Shown: positions 29,056 through 38,499 of the stretch, piece after piece
How the letters are laid out: every line of letters starts with the position of its first letter
Position numbering within the stretch: position 1 is the first letter of the stretch
Position numbers and translations under genes: made by a program
Notes under the pieces: generated by a model
The model's database searches: none
Seen by the model: the letters and a program-made list of their open reading frames with translations, nothing else
Told to the model about the DNA's origin: nothing
Assembly (NCBI RefSeq): GCF_001884105.1
Contig: NZ_MACI01000047.1
Span: 47,821 to 111,820, forward strand
DNA: 64,000 bases
Source: Bacillus luti
GTDB taxonomy: Bacteria > Bacillota > Bacilli > Bacillales > Bacillaceae_G
Direction of reading: 5' to 3'

Positions 29056-29637
29056 TCATATATCCTCTTCTCTAACAACATACACTTTCTCATAAGCTGG
29101 TCTTAACGTTAATCCATCTCTTTGATCAACCTCTTTAAAACAAGGACTCCCTTGTTTCTTCCGACGATCTTCATACTCTGTACGCAATTTCGCTGTACGA
29201 TTTTGTTGATTTTCAAAACTAGTTTTTGATATTTCTAGCTTCACAGCAAAGCCATTTATAAATCTAATAATAAGATTTCCATCTTTTAATTCTTTATTAC
29301 TTTCAATATAAAAATGAGATAACCACGCGCACTCTTTTCTAGAATAAGAATAGGTAGGGAAAAAATAAAGTTGATCCGTCGGACTAATCGCAATCGGTGC
29401 TTTATGTGTAATATGAGTTAACTCTTTCGTTCCTTCTTTTCTGCCTAAGAAACTAGAACCATGCTTGCGGCAACTTCTTTCTATAATATCTAGAGGCTTT
29501 TGAAATACGAAAAAAGAATCTTCTATTTCGACAACTCGCGTAACAATTTTCTTTTCACTAAGGATAACAGGAAGTAAGGCCATCGTATTTTTATTTACAA
29601 CATAATTTTCGACATAGCGTTCTACTTTATTTTCCAT
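29056..29637 (-). CDS. comK: Competence transcription factor ComK
   Basis: 193 aa. The family core is clear: IIERSCRKHGSSFLGRKEGT followed by THITHKAPIAISP and the FFPTYSYSRKECAWLSHFYI region. ComK activates DNA-uptake genes by binding paired AT-boxes. At full length it resembles B. subtilis ComK (192 aa), so it is probably the ComK1 type of the cereus group rather than a shortened second copy. It lies in the comK-yhj-addBA neighbourhood. Confidence 0.93.
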   Translation of the reverse strand: MENKVERYVENYVVNKNTMALLPVILSEKKIVTRVVEIEDSFFVFQKPLDIIERSCRKHGSSFLGRKEGTKELTHITHKAPIAISPTDQLYFFPTYSYSRKECAWLSHFYIESNKELKDGNLIIRFINGFAVKLEISKTSFENQQNRTAKLRTEYEDRRKKQGSPCFKEVDQRDGLTLRPAYEKVYVVREEDI

Positions 29638-29856
29638 ACTCTACTATCTCCCTTTTTATTTTCTATTTATACTAGCAGCTGCATGTATAATGTTAGCACT
29701 AAAAAAAGGGAAACACCTTACAATCTACGATTATTTACAAAGGTTTATCATTTATTAAACACATTATAAATTTATTAATGATAATATAGTAATAATAAAT
29801 AATTAATTCATATAAAAAGAGGATTCTACATAAGGAAATGAATGTATCATTTATAC

Positions 29857-30633
29857 TTACCAATTTTCATCCGTAAATACAAATTCTCCGGTATTCGTAA
29901 TGGTGTGAATATGATCACGATTGACACGATTACCAGAAATATCATATATATTTTTGTAACTCTGTAGACTATCAAGCAATTTTTCAGTTTGAATCGTAGG
30001 AGAGGTTTTATCTTCAATTGATACAAAATGAAGATGTTCATGTAAGAATTTTGGGTGTAGTGACAAATATAGAGTTGGTTTATGCGATGTTAAAAATTCC
30101 TGCAATTGCGGAATAAGAGTATACTCCCCGCCCTCAATATCCATTTTAATAAAGTTTATATCTTGTATGTTATTATTATTTATTAAATCGTATATTGTAA
30201 GAGCTCGCACTTTGCAAGAGTGATCTGAAATAGTTGGAACCAGACTAGAAGTAGAATCTCCAAATGTATGTCTCATGTATAGGTTAATATCGCCAGATTC
30301 TTCAGCTATAGCCGCATTAATAGGGGTAATCTTTGAAGCAATAGAATGATTTAATGCACAATTTGCTAGCAGCTCCTGAAAAGCGATAGGATCTGGCTCC
30401 ATTCCATACACACGTTTAGCTCTATGTGCACCGTATAATACAGTTGGACCGATCCAAGCTCCTATATCTAAATATGAGTGTGCGGGACTTAAAAATCTAT
30501 CAAAAATCTTAAATGTTTCTTCTTCCCATTTCCCTCGGTTCATGTCATTCCAGATCCATATTGTCTGTGGATTAGAAATCACATTGAAGTGTACATCATT
30601 CTTTGTAACTTGGATTGGCTTTACAAACATCAT
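29857..30633 (-). CDS. FkbM family SAM-dependent methyltransferase
   Basis: 258 aa. SAM-binding motif I is YLDIGAWIGPTVLYGA (about 54-69), with acidic loop GMEPDPIAF. The FkbM hallmark IKMDIEGGEYTLIPQL follows. Such enzymes O-methylate sugars or small molecules. AAAGGAG precedes the ATG. It lies after a GT2 glycosyltransferase on the same strand with a 147-bp gap, so both may modify a surface glycan; that link is inference. Confidence 0.88.
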   Translation of the reverse strand: MMFVKPIQVTKNDVHFNVISNPQTIWIWNDMNRGKWEEETFKIFDRFLSPAHSYLDIGAWIGPTVLYGAHRAKRVYGMEPDPIAFQELLANCALNHSIASKITPINAAIAEESGDINLYMRHTFGDSTSSLVPTISDHSCKVRALTIYDLINNNNIQDINFIKMDIEGGEYTLIPQLQEFLTSHKPTLYLSLHPKFLHEHLHFVSIEDKTSPTIQTEKLLDSLQSYKNIYDISGNRVNRDHIHTITNTGEFVFTDENW

Positions 30634-30780
30634 ATCACTCCTTTAATCGTTCTCATCTATATAAACCCTACTTATATTTTTCATATCATTACTTTATAAA
30701 TATTTAATACATTACTATGCTTTGCATTCAAATAAATTTACACATAATACATTTTTAAAGAGGGCTTATATAGATTGCAT

Positions 30781-31350
30781 TCACGTATACCAAGTTGGTG
30801 GCTTTGGCACATAATCATAATGATATAATGTAGCTGGAATTTTCACTTGATTCACAATATCTTGTGATACTCTAGCACCCCATTCATCATCTTCCCCATA
30901 ACTTACATTTAAAAATTTATGTTGTACGGCAATTCGTTTTGCATAACACATTATATGATTCGGTTTTCTATAATAAAAATTTTCATCTTCTGTATGCTCG
31001 AGTTCTTTTCCGAATTTAGTAACTTTACTGAAAAGATTATTGAAATTTACTAAAACATCGAACACGATACAATCAGCTGTAGCATTTGAAGCAATAGTAG
31101 TACATAGCGTATCAATATAATTCGGCTCTACTCGATCATCATCATCTACAAAAGCAACGTATTCACCTTGCGCTTGTTCAATAAGAATATTACGCTTTTC
31201 TCCAGTCGTTCTCTTTTTATTTTCGAGCAATACAAGTATTTCTACAGGTTTATCTTTAGCTTGTTCATATAATGTATCAAGCATTTGCTTTAAATGAGTC
31301 ATCCGTTCTGGAACAGAAGGAATTAGAATCGAAAGTACAATATTCGTCAA
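30781..31350 (-). CDS. Family 2 glycosyltransferase (short)
   Basis: 189 aa from a TTG start with GAGGTG upstream. LSILIPSVPERMTHLKQ opens a GT-A fold, and AFVDDDDRVEPNYID carries the acidic nucleotide-sugar/metal site. It is shorter than usual GT2 enzymes but covers the catalytic core. No membrane segment is seen. The acceptor is unknown. Upstream DNA (31351-31828) shows no further gene of this cluster. Confidence 0.82.
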   Translation of the reverse strand: MTNIVLSILIPSVPERMTHLKQMLDTLYEQAKDKPVEILVLLENKKRTTGEKRNILIEQAQGEYVAFVDDDDRVEPNYIDTLCTTIASNATADCIVFDVLVNFNNLFSKVTKFGKELEHTEDENFYYRKPNHIMCYAKRIAVQHKFLNVSYGEDDEWGARVSQDIVNQVKIPATLYHYDYVPKPPTWYT

Positions 31351-31828
31351 CTCCTCACCTCTTTTTCAAAATTACATACGCTTGCTTAGTTACATATTAG
31401 GATACAAAATGATGTAGTATGCATTTTCAACCTATCTTTACAATATGTAAGATTCTCTGTTTTGTTCATGATTTTTATGAACGGTTCGCATATTACATAG
31501 ACAGATGCAACAGTAATGAGGGTAGTATAAAACTCATAAATATTCAAAAGTGAACAGATACATGGACAAATCAAATAGTATTATATTCACTTTCTTTTTG
31601 CCGGATCGTTCTTTACAAAACGTTTCAGAAATCTACATGTATAGCACATGAAAATATAGTAAAAGACCTTCCTTCATGGAACGCCTTTTACATCTCTACT
31701 ACCTTTATATTTACTCTTCTTCATCCTCAAAAAAACCTACTATTTTTTCTTCTTCATATTTATATTTTCTTCCAAGATTCTCTGTATCCCTTCAAAATTC
31801 GAAATAGCATTATATATTGATATTAAGA
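31351..31828. other. 478-bp region without a supported gene
   Basis: AT-rich. One 62-codon minus-strand frame (31386-31574) has no ribosome site, an unlikely composition and no resemblance to known proteins. I see no repeat or promoter I would defend. Confidence 0.3.
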
Positions 31829-31987
31829 TTAAATATTCGAATGAGATTTCTTCAAATCAATTAACGTCACTTTATCATGTTCATACGTTTTCGCGTACGC
31901 CTTTATCTCTTCAATCGTATGTTTTAAGTCCTCTTTGTTACCTATACGGACATCTAGTATTACTTCACTTGTATACTTCTCTATCAT
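31829..31987 (-). CDS. Short hypothetical protein (52 aa)
   Basis: A frame of 52 residues beginning MIEKYTSEVILDVRIGNKED. The composition is charged and protein-like, with a helical KHTIEEIKAYAKTYEHDK centre. A GGCGGGGG ribosome site stands 7 nt upstream of the ATG. I do not recognise it. It is monocistronic. Confidence 0.6.
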   Translation of the reverse strand: MIEKYTSEVILDVRIGNKEDLKHTIEEIKAYAKTYEHDKVTLIDLKKSHSNI

Positions 31988-32043
31988 ATATATCCCCCGC
32001 CTTCTCCCCCCAATATAATCAATGTGCTCATATATTTCAACAA

Positions 32044-32077
32044 CAAAAAAAGGATGGCATGAGCCATCCTTTTTTCC
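32044..32077 (-). terminator. Cold-shock gene terminator
   Basis: AAAAAAGGATGGC pairs with GCCATCCTTTTTT over a 4-nt loop (ATGA). Confidence 0.92.
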
Positions 32078-32092
32078 ATCATCAACTATAAA

Positions 32093-32296
32093 TTATAGTT
32101 TGATTACGTTTTTAGCTTGAGGTCCACGGTTACCTTCTTCGATTTCGAAGCTAACTTTTTGACCTTCTTCTAGAGATTTGAAACCTTCAGTTTCGATTGC
32201 AGAGAAGTGTACGAATACGTCGTTTTCGCCTGGAACTTCGATGAAACCGAAGCCTTTTTCGTTGTTAAACCATTTTACTTGTCCTGTTACTGCCAT
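32093..32296 (-). CDS. cspA: Cold-shock protein (CspA type)
   Basis: A 67-aa OB-fold RNA chaperone with RNP1 KGFGFIEV and RNP2 VFVHFS. It melts mRNA structure at low temperature. The paralogue name is chosen by resemblance to CspA of B. cereus and may be wrong, as the group has several. Strong ribosome site AGGAGGAAATA. A leader of about 165 nt precedes it, a feature of cold-regulated csp mRNAs. Confidence 0.93.
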   Translation of the reverse strand: MAVTGQVKWFNNEKGFGFIEVPGENDVFVHFSAIETEGFKSLEEGQKVSFEIEEGNRGPQAKNVIKL

Positions 32297-32470
32297 GATT
32301 ATTTCCTCCTAAGAAAATACAAATTTTTAATTTTTTAGTCTTCCTGTCTAAAAAAAGAATCCACACATTATCAAATACGAAACATAAACTAGTTCTCACA
32401 TACTTTTTCTCGTTCGTTTTCAGCACTTGATAACATATGGATTGCTTAATTTAACTATTCAACTGACATC

Positions 32471-32500
32471 ATCATAGCACACTTAAAATAAAATGTACAA
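32471..32500 (-). promoter_or_regulatory. Cold-shock gene promoter with long leader
   Basis: On the minus strand TTGTAC, an 18-bp spacer and TATGAT preceded by TGC (extended -10). Initiation would give about 165 nt of 5' UTR before the cold-shock start codon at 32296. The rest of the gap to 32651 holds the divergent promoter region of the next gene. Confidence 0.6.
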
Positions 32501-32651
32501 TCTTTTTTGAAAATAACTGACAAATTAAGTCGCGTATATAATTATAAATATCTTATTTGAACAGGAACAAACACATTATTTGAATACGATTACATTCCTT
32601 ATTCTAAGGTGTTAAAATATAATTTCACAATAGTTAAATGGAGGGGATTAT

Positions 32652-33443
32652 ATGCCAAACTATGAGAAAGAAGAAAAGCTAACAGGGGGAAACGTCTCTA
32701 ACGTATATCGTTCTGAAAATACTGTTCGGCGCGAATTAAAGCAAGGCAGCGCAAAAATCCATACGTTATTACATCATTTAGAAAACAAAGGTTTTCATTA
32801 TGCACCGAAGTTTTTAGGGATAGATGAAAAAGATAGAGAGATTTTATCCTTTATTGAAGGAGAAGCTGGGAATTATCCTTTAAAAGAATATATGCAATCT
32901 AATGATACTTTAAAAGAAATAGCAAAGATGCTTCGTCTTTACCATGATGCGGTAAGTGACTTTCCGTTATCGGATGAGTGGAAACCGATGGATCATACGC
33001 CAAATAACATTGAAGTTTTATGCCACAATGATTTTGCCATATATAATATTATTTTTAATGACGAGAAACCAGTGGGCATTATTGATTTTGATGTTGCTGC
33101 CCCTGGACCAAGACTTTGGGACATCGCTTATACGCTTTATACTTGCGTGCCTTTAAGTAGAGTATATTATACAGAGTCCGGAGACGCCGTTCATTATGAC
33201 TCATCGCAACATGCCAGCCGCATAAAAGAAAGAGTGAAATTGTTTGCTCAATCCTACGGTAAAAGCATGGATGAAGATTATGTAGGAATGGTGTTACTAC
33301 GGTTAGAAGGATTATGTACATATATGAAACGAAAAGCACAAGAAGGCGACGTGAATTTCCAAAGAATGATAGATGAAGGACATTTAGAGCATTATGAAAA
33401 AGATATGAAGTTTATTCGTGAGCATGAGAAAGAGTGGATTTGA
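32652..33443 (+). CDS. Aminoglycoside phosphotransferase (APH)-family kinase
   Basis: 263 aa with an APH/choline-kinase fold. The catalytic loop LCHNDFAIYNIIF carries the Asp/Asn pair and the metal motif is GIIDFDVAAPGPRLWDIAY. The N-terminal lobe has the GGNVSNVYRSENTV strand pair. The substrate is unknown; most chromosomal members act on small metabolites, not antibiotics. GGAGGGGAT precedes the ATG. It is monocistronic. Confidence 0.87.
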   Translation: MPNYEKEEKLTGGNVSNVYRSENTVRRELKQGSAKIHTLLHHLENKGFHYAPKFLGIDEKDREILSFIEGEAGNYPLKEYMQSNDTLKEIAKMLRLYHDAVSDFPLSDEWKPMDHTPNNIEVLCHNDFAIYNIIFNDEKPVGIIDFDVAAPGPRLWDIAYTLYTCVPLSRVYYTESGDAVHYDSSQHASRIKERVKLFAQSYGKSMDEDYVGMVLLRLEGLCTYMKRKAQEGDVNFQRMIDEGHLEHYEKDMKFIREHEKEWI

Positions 33444-33510
33444 TCATAGTATCTTTTTTGCCGGATCATTGGTATCATTTCATTTACTCTCAAATCGTTC
33501 ATAAAATAAC

Positions 33511-33540
33511 AAGGGGCACCCTTCAAAAGGTGCCCCTTCC
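33511..33540. terminator. Bidirectional terminator between APH-family gene and aceA
   Basis: AAGGGGCACC pairs with GGTGCCCCTT over an 8-nt loop, between convergent genes. Confidence 0.9.
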
Positions 33541-33542
33541 TT

Positions 33543-34820
33543 TTATTTCGTAAACTGCGCCTCTTCTGTAGATCCTTTTAATGCTGTCGTTGATGACGTA
33601 CCGCCTGTAATGACTTGTGCTACTTCATCAAAGTAACCTGTTCCTACTTCGCGTTGATGACGCGTTGCAGAGTAACCGTGTTTTTCAGCCGCAAATTCTG
33701 CTTGTTGTAACTCAGAGTACGCTGCCATGCCGCGCTCTTTATAGCCACGTGCTAATTCAAACATGCCATAGTTTAATGAGTGGAATCCAGCTAGTGTTAC
33801 GAACTGGAACTTATAACCGTAAGACGCGATTTCTTTTTGGAAGCTCGCAATTGTTTTTTCATCTAATTTTTGTTTCCAGTTAAATGAAGGTGAACAGTTG
33901 TAAGCAAGTAGCTTTCCTGGATGCTCCTTATGAATTGCGTCCGCAAATCGTTTCGCATCTTCTAAATTTGGTTCAGACGTTTCGCACCAAACGAGATCTG
34001 CATAAGGAGCATATGCTAAACCACGTGCAATTGCTTGATCAAGACCTGCTTTCGTACGGTAAAACCCTTCTGGTGTTCTTTCTCCTGTAATAAACTCTTT
34101 ATCAACTGGGTCGATATCACTCGTAATTAAATCTGCCGCATCCGCATCTGTTCTTGCAACGATAATTGTTGGCACGCCCATTACGTCTGCCGCAAGGCGT
34201 GCGGAAATTAAATTGCGCACCGCTGTTTGCGTCGGTAGTAATACTTTTCCGCCTAAATGACCACATTTTTTCTCTGAAGATAATTGATCTTCAAAGTGTA
34301 CGCCTGATGCACCCGCTTCAATCATACCTTTCATAAGTTCAAATACGTTTAATTGTCCGCCAAATCCAGCTTCTGCATCTGCAACGATTGGTACAAAATA
34401 ATCTGTATCTCCGCTTCCTTCCATATGCTGAATTTGATCCGCACGTTGAAGCGTTTGATTAATTCGTTTTACTACAGCAGGTACGCTGTTCGCTGGATAT
34501 AAACTTTGGTCTGGATACATATGTCCAGAAAGGTTTGCATCAGCTGCTACTTGCCAACCGCTTAAATAAATTGCTTTTAACCCTGCTTTTACTTGTTGCA
34601 TCGCTTGGTTTCCTGTTAGTGCGCCAAGTGCGTTAATATAATCTTCCTTATGAAGTGACTCCCAAAGCTTTTCTGCACCGCGGCGCGCTAATGTATGCTC
34701 AATATCAATCGATCCGCGCAGACGAATTACATCCTCTGCTGAATATGGACGTGTGATCCCTTTCCACCGCTTATCTAATTCCCAGCTTTCTTGTAATTTC
34801 TCGATTCTTTCGTTTTTCAT
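33543..34820 (-). CDS. aceA: Isocitrate lyase
   Basis: 425 aa, glyoxylate shunt enzyme that splits isocitrate into succinate and glyoxylate, needed for growth on acetate or fatty acids. The signature KKCGH (184-188, catalytic Cys186) is intact, with [10 protein letters not shown] and FEDQ metal-site motifs. The start at the second in-frame ATG is chosen because AAAGGGG is 9 nt away; the first ATG three codons upstream abuts it. It follows aceB by 21 bp. Confidence 0.97.
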   Translation of the reverse strand: MKNERIEKLQESWELDKRWKGITRPYSAEDVIRLRGSIDIEHTLARRGAEKLWESLHKEDYINALGALTGNQAMQQVKAGLKAIYLSGWQVAADANLSGHMYPDQSLYPANSVPAVVKRINQTLQRADQIQHMEGSGDTDYFVPIVADAEAGFGGQLNVFELMKGMIEAGASGVHFEDQLSSEKKCGHLGGKVLLPTQTAVRNLISARLAADVMGVPTIIVARTDADAADLITSDIDPVDKEFITGERTPEGFYRTKAGLDQAIARGLAYAPYADLVWCETSEPNLEDAKRFADAIHKEHPGKLLAYNCSPSFNWKQKLDEKTIASFQKEIASYGYKFQFVTLAGFHSLNYGMFELARGYKERGMAAYSELQQAEFAAEKHGYSATRHQREVGTGYFDEVAQVITGGTSSTTALKGSTEEAQFTK

Positions 34821-34841
34821 ATGTTCCATCCCCTTTTCGTT

Positions 34842-36431
34842 TTATAAAATTTCATAACCCGGTAATGTTAAAAATGGTACGAATTCATCATTCCGAACGA
34901 GATTTGTAAATAACGTTGTTGCCTCTCTGAATCTCCCTTTCTTAAAGGCTTCCTTACCAATCTCTCTTTCTATTTTTGCTAATTCTTCTTCTTTCAATTC
35001 TTCCATTAATGCAAGCGTAATATTACGGCCATCATGTAACTTTCCGCCTTCATGACGAATCCATTGCCACACTTGTGCTCTTGAAATTTCCGCTGTTGCC
35101 GCATCTTCCATTAAGTTATAAATTGGTGCTGCTCCCCGTCCGCTTAACCAAGATGCAATATATTGAATACCTACACTAATATTCGTACGAAGACCCTCTT
35201 CTGTAATCGTTCCCACCGGCACTTCTAATAAATCTTTTTCTGTAACATGTATTTCTTCACGTTTTCTAAAAATTTGATTCGGTGTTTTCATAATGTGATT
35301 AAATATTTCCATCGCGACTGGTACAAGTCCCGGGTGGGCAACCCAAGTCCCGTCATGACCGTCTAAAGCTTCGCGCTCCTTATCAGCACGCACCTTTTCA
35401 AAAGCAGCTTCATTTGCTTCCGGACTATTTTTAATCGGAATTTGTGCTGCCATCCCTCCAATAGCCGGTGCATTACGGCGATGACATGTTTGAATTACTT
35501 TCAACGAATACGTGCGCATAAACGGCGCCGTCATCGTGACTTGCGCTCTATCTGGTAGTAAAAATGCATTATGATTCCGGAAAGCCTTTAAAAAGCTGAA
35601 AATATAATCCCAACGTCCGCAGTTTAATCCAGCAGAATGATCTTTTAACTCATACAAAATTTCATCCATTTCAAACGAAGCGTGAATCGTTTCCAGTAAC
35701 ACCGTCGCTTTAATTGTTCCATTTGGAATCCCGATGTATGTTTGAGCAAACACGAATACATCATTCCACAACCTTGCTTCCAAATGACTTTCCATTTTCG
35801 GTAAGTAGAAATATGGGCCGCTCCCTTTTGCTAAAAGAGCTTTCGCATTATGGAAAAAATACAGTCCGAAATCTACTAAGCTACCAGACATATTTTGTCC
35901 GTCAACTTTCATATGTTTTTCTTCTAAATGCCATCCTCTTGGACGTACGATAAGTACTGCTGTTTTATCATTTAATCTATATTCTTTTCCTTTATCATTC
36001 TTATATGAAATCGTTCCCTTTACTGCATCTCGTAAGTTCAGTTGGCCTTCCACCGCATTTTCCCAAGTTGGTGAATTCGAATCTTCAAAATCCGCCATAA
36101 AAAGATGCGCTCCTGAATTCAAGGCGTTAATAACCATCTTTCTATCTACCGGTCCAGTAATCTCTACGCGGCGATCCTCTAAATCTTTTGGCAGCTTGGC
36201 AATTGTCCAATCCGATTCACGAATGTGCTTTGTTTCTTCTAAAAACTTCGGAAATTTTCCTGCATCAATTCGTTTTTGTTTCTCTACACGCTTTTGTAAA
36301 AGTTCTATGCGGCGCTCATTAAAATTTTCATGCAGTTTCTTTAAAAACTTAAGCGCCTCAGGTGTCAATATTTCGTTGTACGCTGGTAACATTTCTCCTA
36401 CGAGTGTAACCCGTGAAGTTTGCGTCGACAT
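34842..36431 (-). CDS. aceB: Malate synthase A
   Basis: 529 aa. It condenses glyoxylate with acetyl-CoA to malate. MADFEDSNSPTWENAVEGQ and GPYFYLPKMESHLEARLW form the glyoxylate/Mg site, and NLMEDAATAEISR carries the catalytic Asp. The AceA partner follows in the same operon. B. subtilis 168 lacks these two genes, so this is a cereus-group insertion into the shared order. Confidence 0.97.
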   Translation of the reverse strand: MSTQTSRVTLVGEMLPAYNEILTPEALKFLKKLHENFNERRIELLQKRVEKQKRIDAGKFPKFLEETKHIRESDWTIAKLPKDLEDRRVEITGPVDRKMVINALNSGAHLFMADFEDSNSPTWENAVEGQLNLRDAVKGTISYKNDKGKEYRLNDKTAVLIVRPRGWHLEEKHMKVDGQNMSGSLVDFGLYFFHNAKALLAKGSGPYFYLPKMESHLEARLWNDVFVFAQTYIGIPNGTIKATVLLETIHASFEMDEILYELKDHSAGLNCGRWDYIFSFLKAFRNHNAFLLPDRAQVTMTAPFMRTYSLKVIQTCHRRNAPAIGGMAAQIPIKNSPEANEAAFEKVRADKEREALDGHDGTWVAHPGLVPVAMEIFNHIMKTPNQIFRKREEIHVTEKDLLEVPVGTITEEGLRTNISVGIQYIASWLSGRGAAPIYNLMEDAATAEISRAQVWQWIRHEGGKLHDGRNITLALMEELKEEELAKIEREIGKEAFKKGRFREATTLFTNLVRNDEFVPFLTLPGYEIL

Positions 36432-36495
36432 ATTAGCATCCCCTTCTTAAACTGTTTTATAACAGATTTGATTTCATGTTTTATATTATATAACA

Positions 36496-36528
36496 AATCT
36501 TCAGAAAAGGAAGTTTTTTTTGAAAATT
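36496..36528. promoter_or_regulatory. Two CodY-like boxes upstream of aceBA
   Basis: AATCTTCAGAAAAGG (36496-36510) and TTTTTTTTGAAAATT (36514-36528) each match the 15-bp CodY motif at 12 positions. They lie 65-97 bp before aceB. The region is A/T-rich, which raises the chance of false matches. Confidence 0.35.
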
Positions 36529-36575
36529 CATTTCATTTTTTTCCAAAACGCGATGATTCCGCGCTTTATCCCATA

Positions 36576-36612
36576 CAAAAAAGGCCGCTGTTATACAACA
36601 ATGACCTTTTTG
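36576..36612 (-). terminator. Terminator of SLH gene 1
   Basis: An imperfect hairpin of AAAAAGG/CCTTTTT with inner AACA/TGTT pairing lies after the stop of the first SLH gene. Confidence 0.65.
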
Positions 36613-36639
36613 TATTATTCTACTTTCATTCATTAAACT

Positions 36640-37308
36640 TTATTGTTGCTCTGCTTCTTCCACATTCTGCAACATTGTTTTATATAAAAACTGTGCGTAT
36701 TGTTCTCTTGTTACTTTCATAGACGGGCCAAATTTATTTTCTCCGATTCCCGCTGTAATATCATTTGTTTGGATTGCACTAATTGCGTTCTTTGCCCATG
36801 AATCTGCTGCAACATCATTAAACGTATGAGGTCCCTTTGCCTGTAAGTCAAAAGCATTCGTAAGAACTTGCGCCATTTCTGCACGCGTTAACGTCGCCTT
36901 CGGTCTAAAGTTTCCATGCTCGTCTCCCATGAAAATTTCCAGTTCCGTTAAAGCCAATATTTCCTCGATAAAGTTTGTCGAGTTTTCATCGATATCTTCA
37001 TATGGGTTTTCATATTCATCTTGTTCTTCTATATCAAACACACGATAAATTAAAGCTGCCACTTGCTCACGTGTTACATCATCCCCAAAACCAAATATGT
37101 CATTTCCATATCCAAAGATAATTTCATTTGCCGCTAAACTATGAATCGCTTCATATGACCAATGTCCTTCTGGTACATCTTTAAATACAATTGTATTTGT
37201 ATTTTGTAGCGGTGCACTTTCCGCTTTTACATAATTACTCTCTGCTGAGAATAACACCCCACCCATAATTGTTAATGCTGTAGCTGTTTTTAATAATTTT
37301 TTGCTCAT
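36640..37308 (-). CDS. SLH-domain secreted protein 1
   Basis: 222 aa from the ATG giving MSKKLLKTATALTIMGG, with GGGGAGATAATTTC upstream; 31 codons further upstream are open but lack a ribosome site. A signal peptide (about 1-29) is followed by three S-layer homology domains (about 40-90, 98-155 and 163-215), which bind pyruvylated secondary cell-wall polymer. No further domain is attached, so it is a pure anchor-type protein. It is similar to the next gene. Confidence 0.88.
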   Translation of the reverse strand: MSKKLLKTATALTIMGGVLFSAESNYVKAESAPLQNTNTIVFKDVPEGHWSYEAIHSLAANEIIFGYGNDIFGFGDDVTREQVAALIYRVFDIEEQDEYENPYEDIDENSTNFIEEILALTELEIFMGDEHGNFRPKATLTRAEMAQVLTNAFDLQAKGPHTFNDVAADSWAKNAISAIQTNDITAGIGENKFGPSMKVTREQYAQFLYKTMLQNVEEAEQQ

Positions 37309-37511
37309 GAAATTATCTCCCCAATATGTATATGTTTTTTTAAAAAATATACAGAAAAAACGGTATAGCAACAATATATTTTCCGACAAAATTCGTGACA
37401 TTTTTGTGAATCATATTACACATCATTTCTTTTTTATGAGGTTGATTATCAAGCTTATGTACAACAATAAACATACATATTAACGGATAATTATTCCTTT
37501 TTAAACAAACA

Positions 37512-37545
37512 AAAAAGCACAAATATTTCTATTTGTGCTTTCCTA
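37512..37545 (-). terminator. Terminator of SLH gene 2
   Basis: AAAGCACAAAT pairs perfectly with ATTTGTGCTTT, with a T-run on the minus strand. Confidence 0.88.
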
Positions 37546-37552
37546 TTTCACT

Positions 37553-38209
37553 CTATTTCCAGTCCTCTTTCAAATGATAATTAATAATCGCATTGTTTAT
37601 AAACTGTGCATATTGTGCTCTCGGTACAAAGGAATTTAATTCATACATACCGTTTCCAGTTCCTGTAACAACTTGATTAGATTGCAGTGCACTAATTGCC
37701 TCTTCTGCCCAATGTCCTTTCGGTACATCTTTAAATGTATGCTTTTGTTTCGCTTCGAAAGTATATGCCTTTTGAAGTACTACTGCCATTTCAGCTCGAG
37801 AAATGGGTGCTTTCGGTCTAAAGTTTCCGTTTGTATCACCTTTAAAAACACCACGTTTTGTTAACGCTAAAATTTCCTTCTTGAAACTAGTAGAACTTTC
37901 AGAAATATCTTTGTATGGATTCGCTACTGCTCCTTCGTCTTTCATTTCAAGAGTTTTGTAAATAACGCCTGCCACTTGTTCACGTGTTGTAAGATCGTTA
38001 ACACCATACTTTCCATTTCCATACCCAACTATAATTTTATTATAAGCTAAATCTAAAATAGCATCATATGCCCAAAATCCGTATGGAACATCATCAAATA
38101 CAATCATTTCCGGATACTCTTCCGCTTTTACAGGCGCCACATTCGGTCCTGCAAATATACCTCCTACCATTGTCGCAATCATCATTACACCCAATATTTT
38201 TTTCTTCAT
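37553..38209 (-). CDS. SLH-domain secreted protein 2
   Basis: 218 aa with a signal peptide (about 1-29, MKKKILGVMMIATMVGGIFA) and three SLH domains covering the rest. NGNFRPKAPISRAEMAVVL matches the same place in protein 1 (HGNFRPKATLTRAEMAQVL). It is a tandem paralogue of the gene downstream, separated by 244 bp with its own terminator, so the two are independently transcribed. Likely cell-wall bound; no enzyme domain. Confidence 0.88.
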   Translation of the reverse strand: MKKKILGVMMIATMVGGIFAGPNVAPVKAEEYPEMIVFDDVPYGFWAYDAILDLAYNKIIVGYGNGKYGVNDLTTREQVAGVIYKTLEMKDEGAVANPYKDISESSTSFKKEILALTKRGVFKGDTNGNFRPKAPISRAEMAVVLQKAYTFEAKQKHTFKDVPKGHWAEEAISALQSNQVVTGTGNGMYELNSFVPRAQYAQFINNAIINYHLKEDWK

Positions 38210-38499
38210 TGTCCTCTCTCCCTATTTCTATTTATATTAAATAGAAAAATAATTGATAATACGAAGCATTGAACTTCATTGTTTCAGGAGTACTAAATTG
38301 ATGGTGAATGTAAGATAAAATGCCAATCTTCTAGAAGAAACATTTTGACTACCTTTTTGCTTTATACCTCCTTCTTTCTTTTTCAAAAGGAAGTTGTCAC
38401 ATCTTAGGTGTTATATAATAAAATATTCTACAATCTCTTTGTGAACTCCTTTGCATTTTTAAATTTCACTTTATCGACACAAAAAGCGAAAAAAGTGAA
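38210..38499. other. Gap between SLH gene 2 and EamA transporter
   Basis: 290 bp, AT-rich, with no supported ORF. It probably carries the promoter for SLH gene 2. Confidence 0.3.

Noticed and set aside
31386-31574. 62-codon minus-strand frame
   Set aside because: No ribosome site and a Cys/Ile-rich sequence unlike a real protein.
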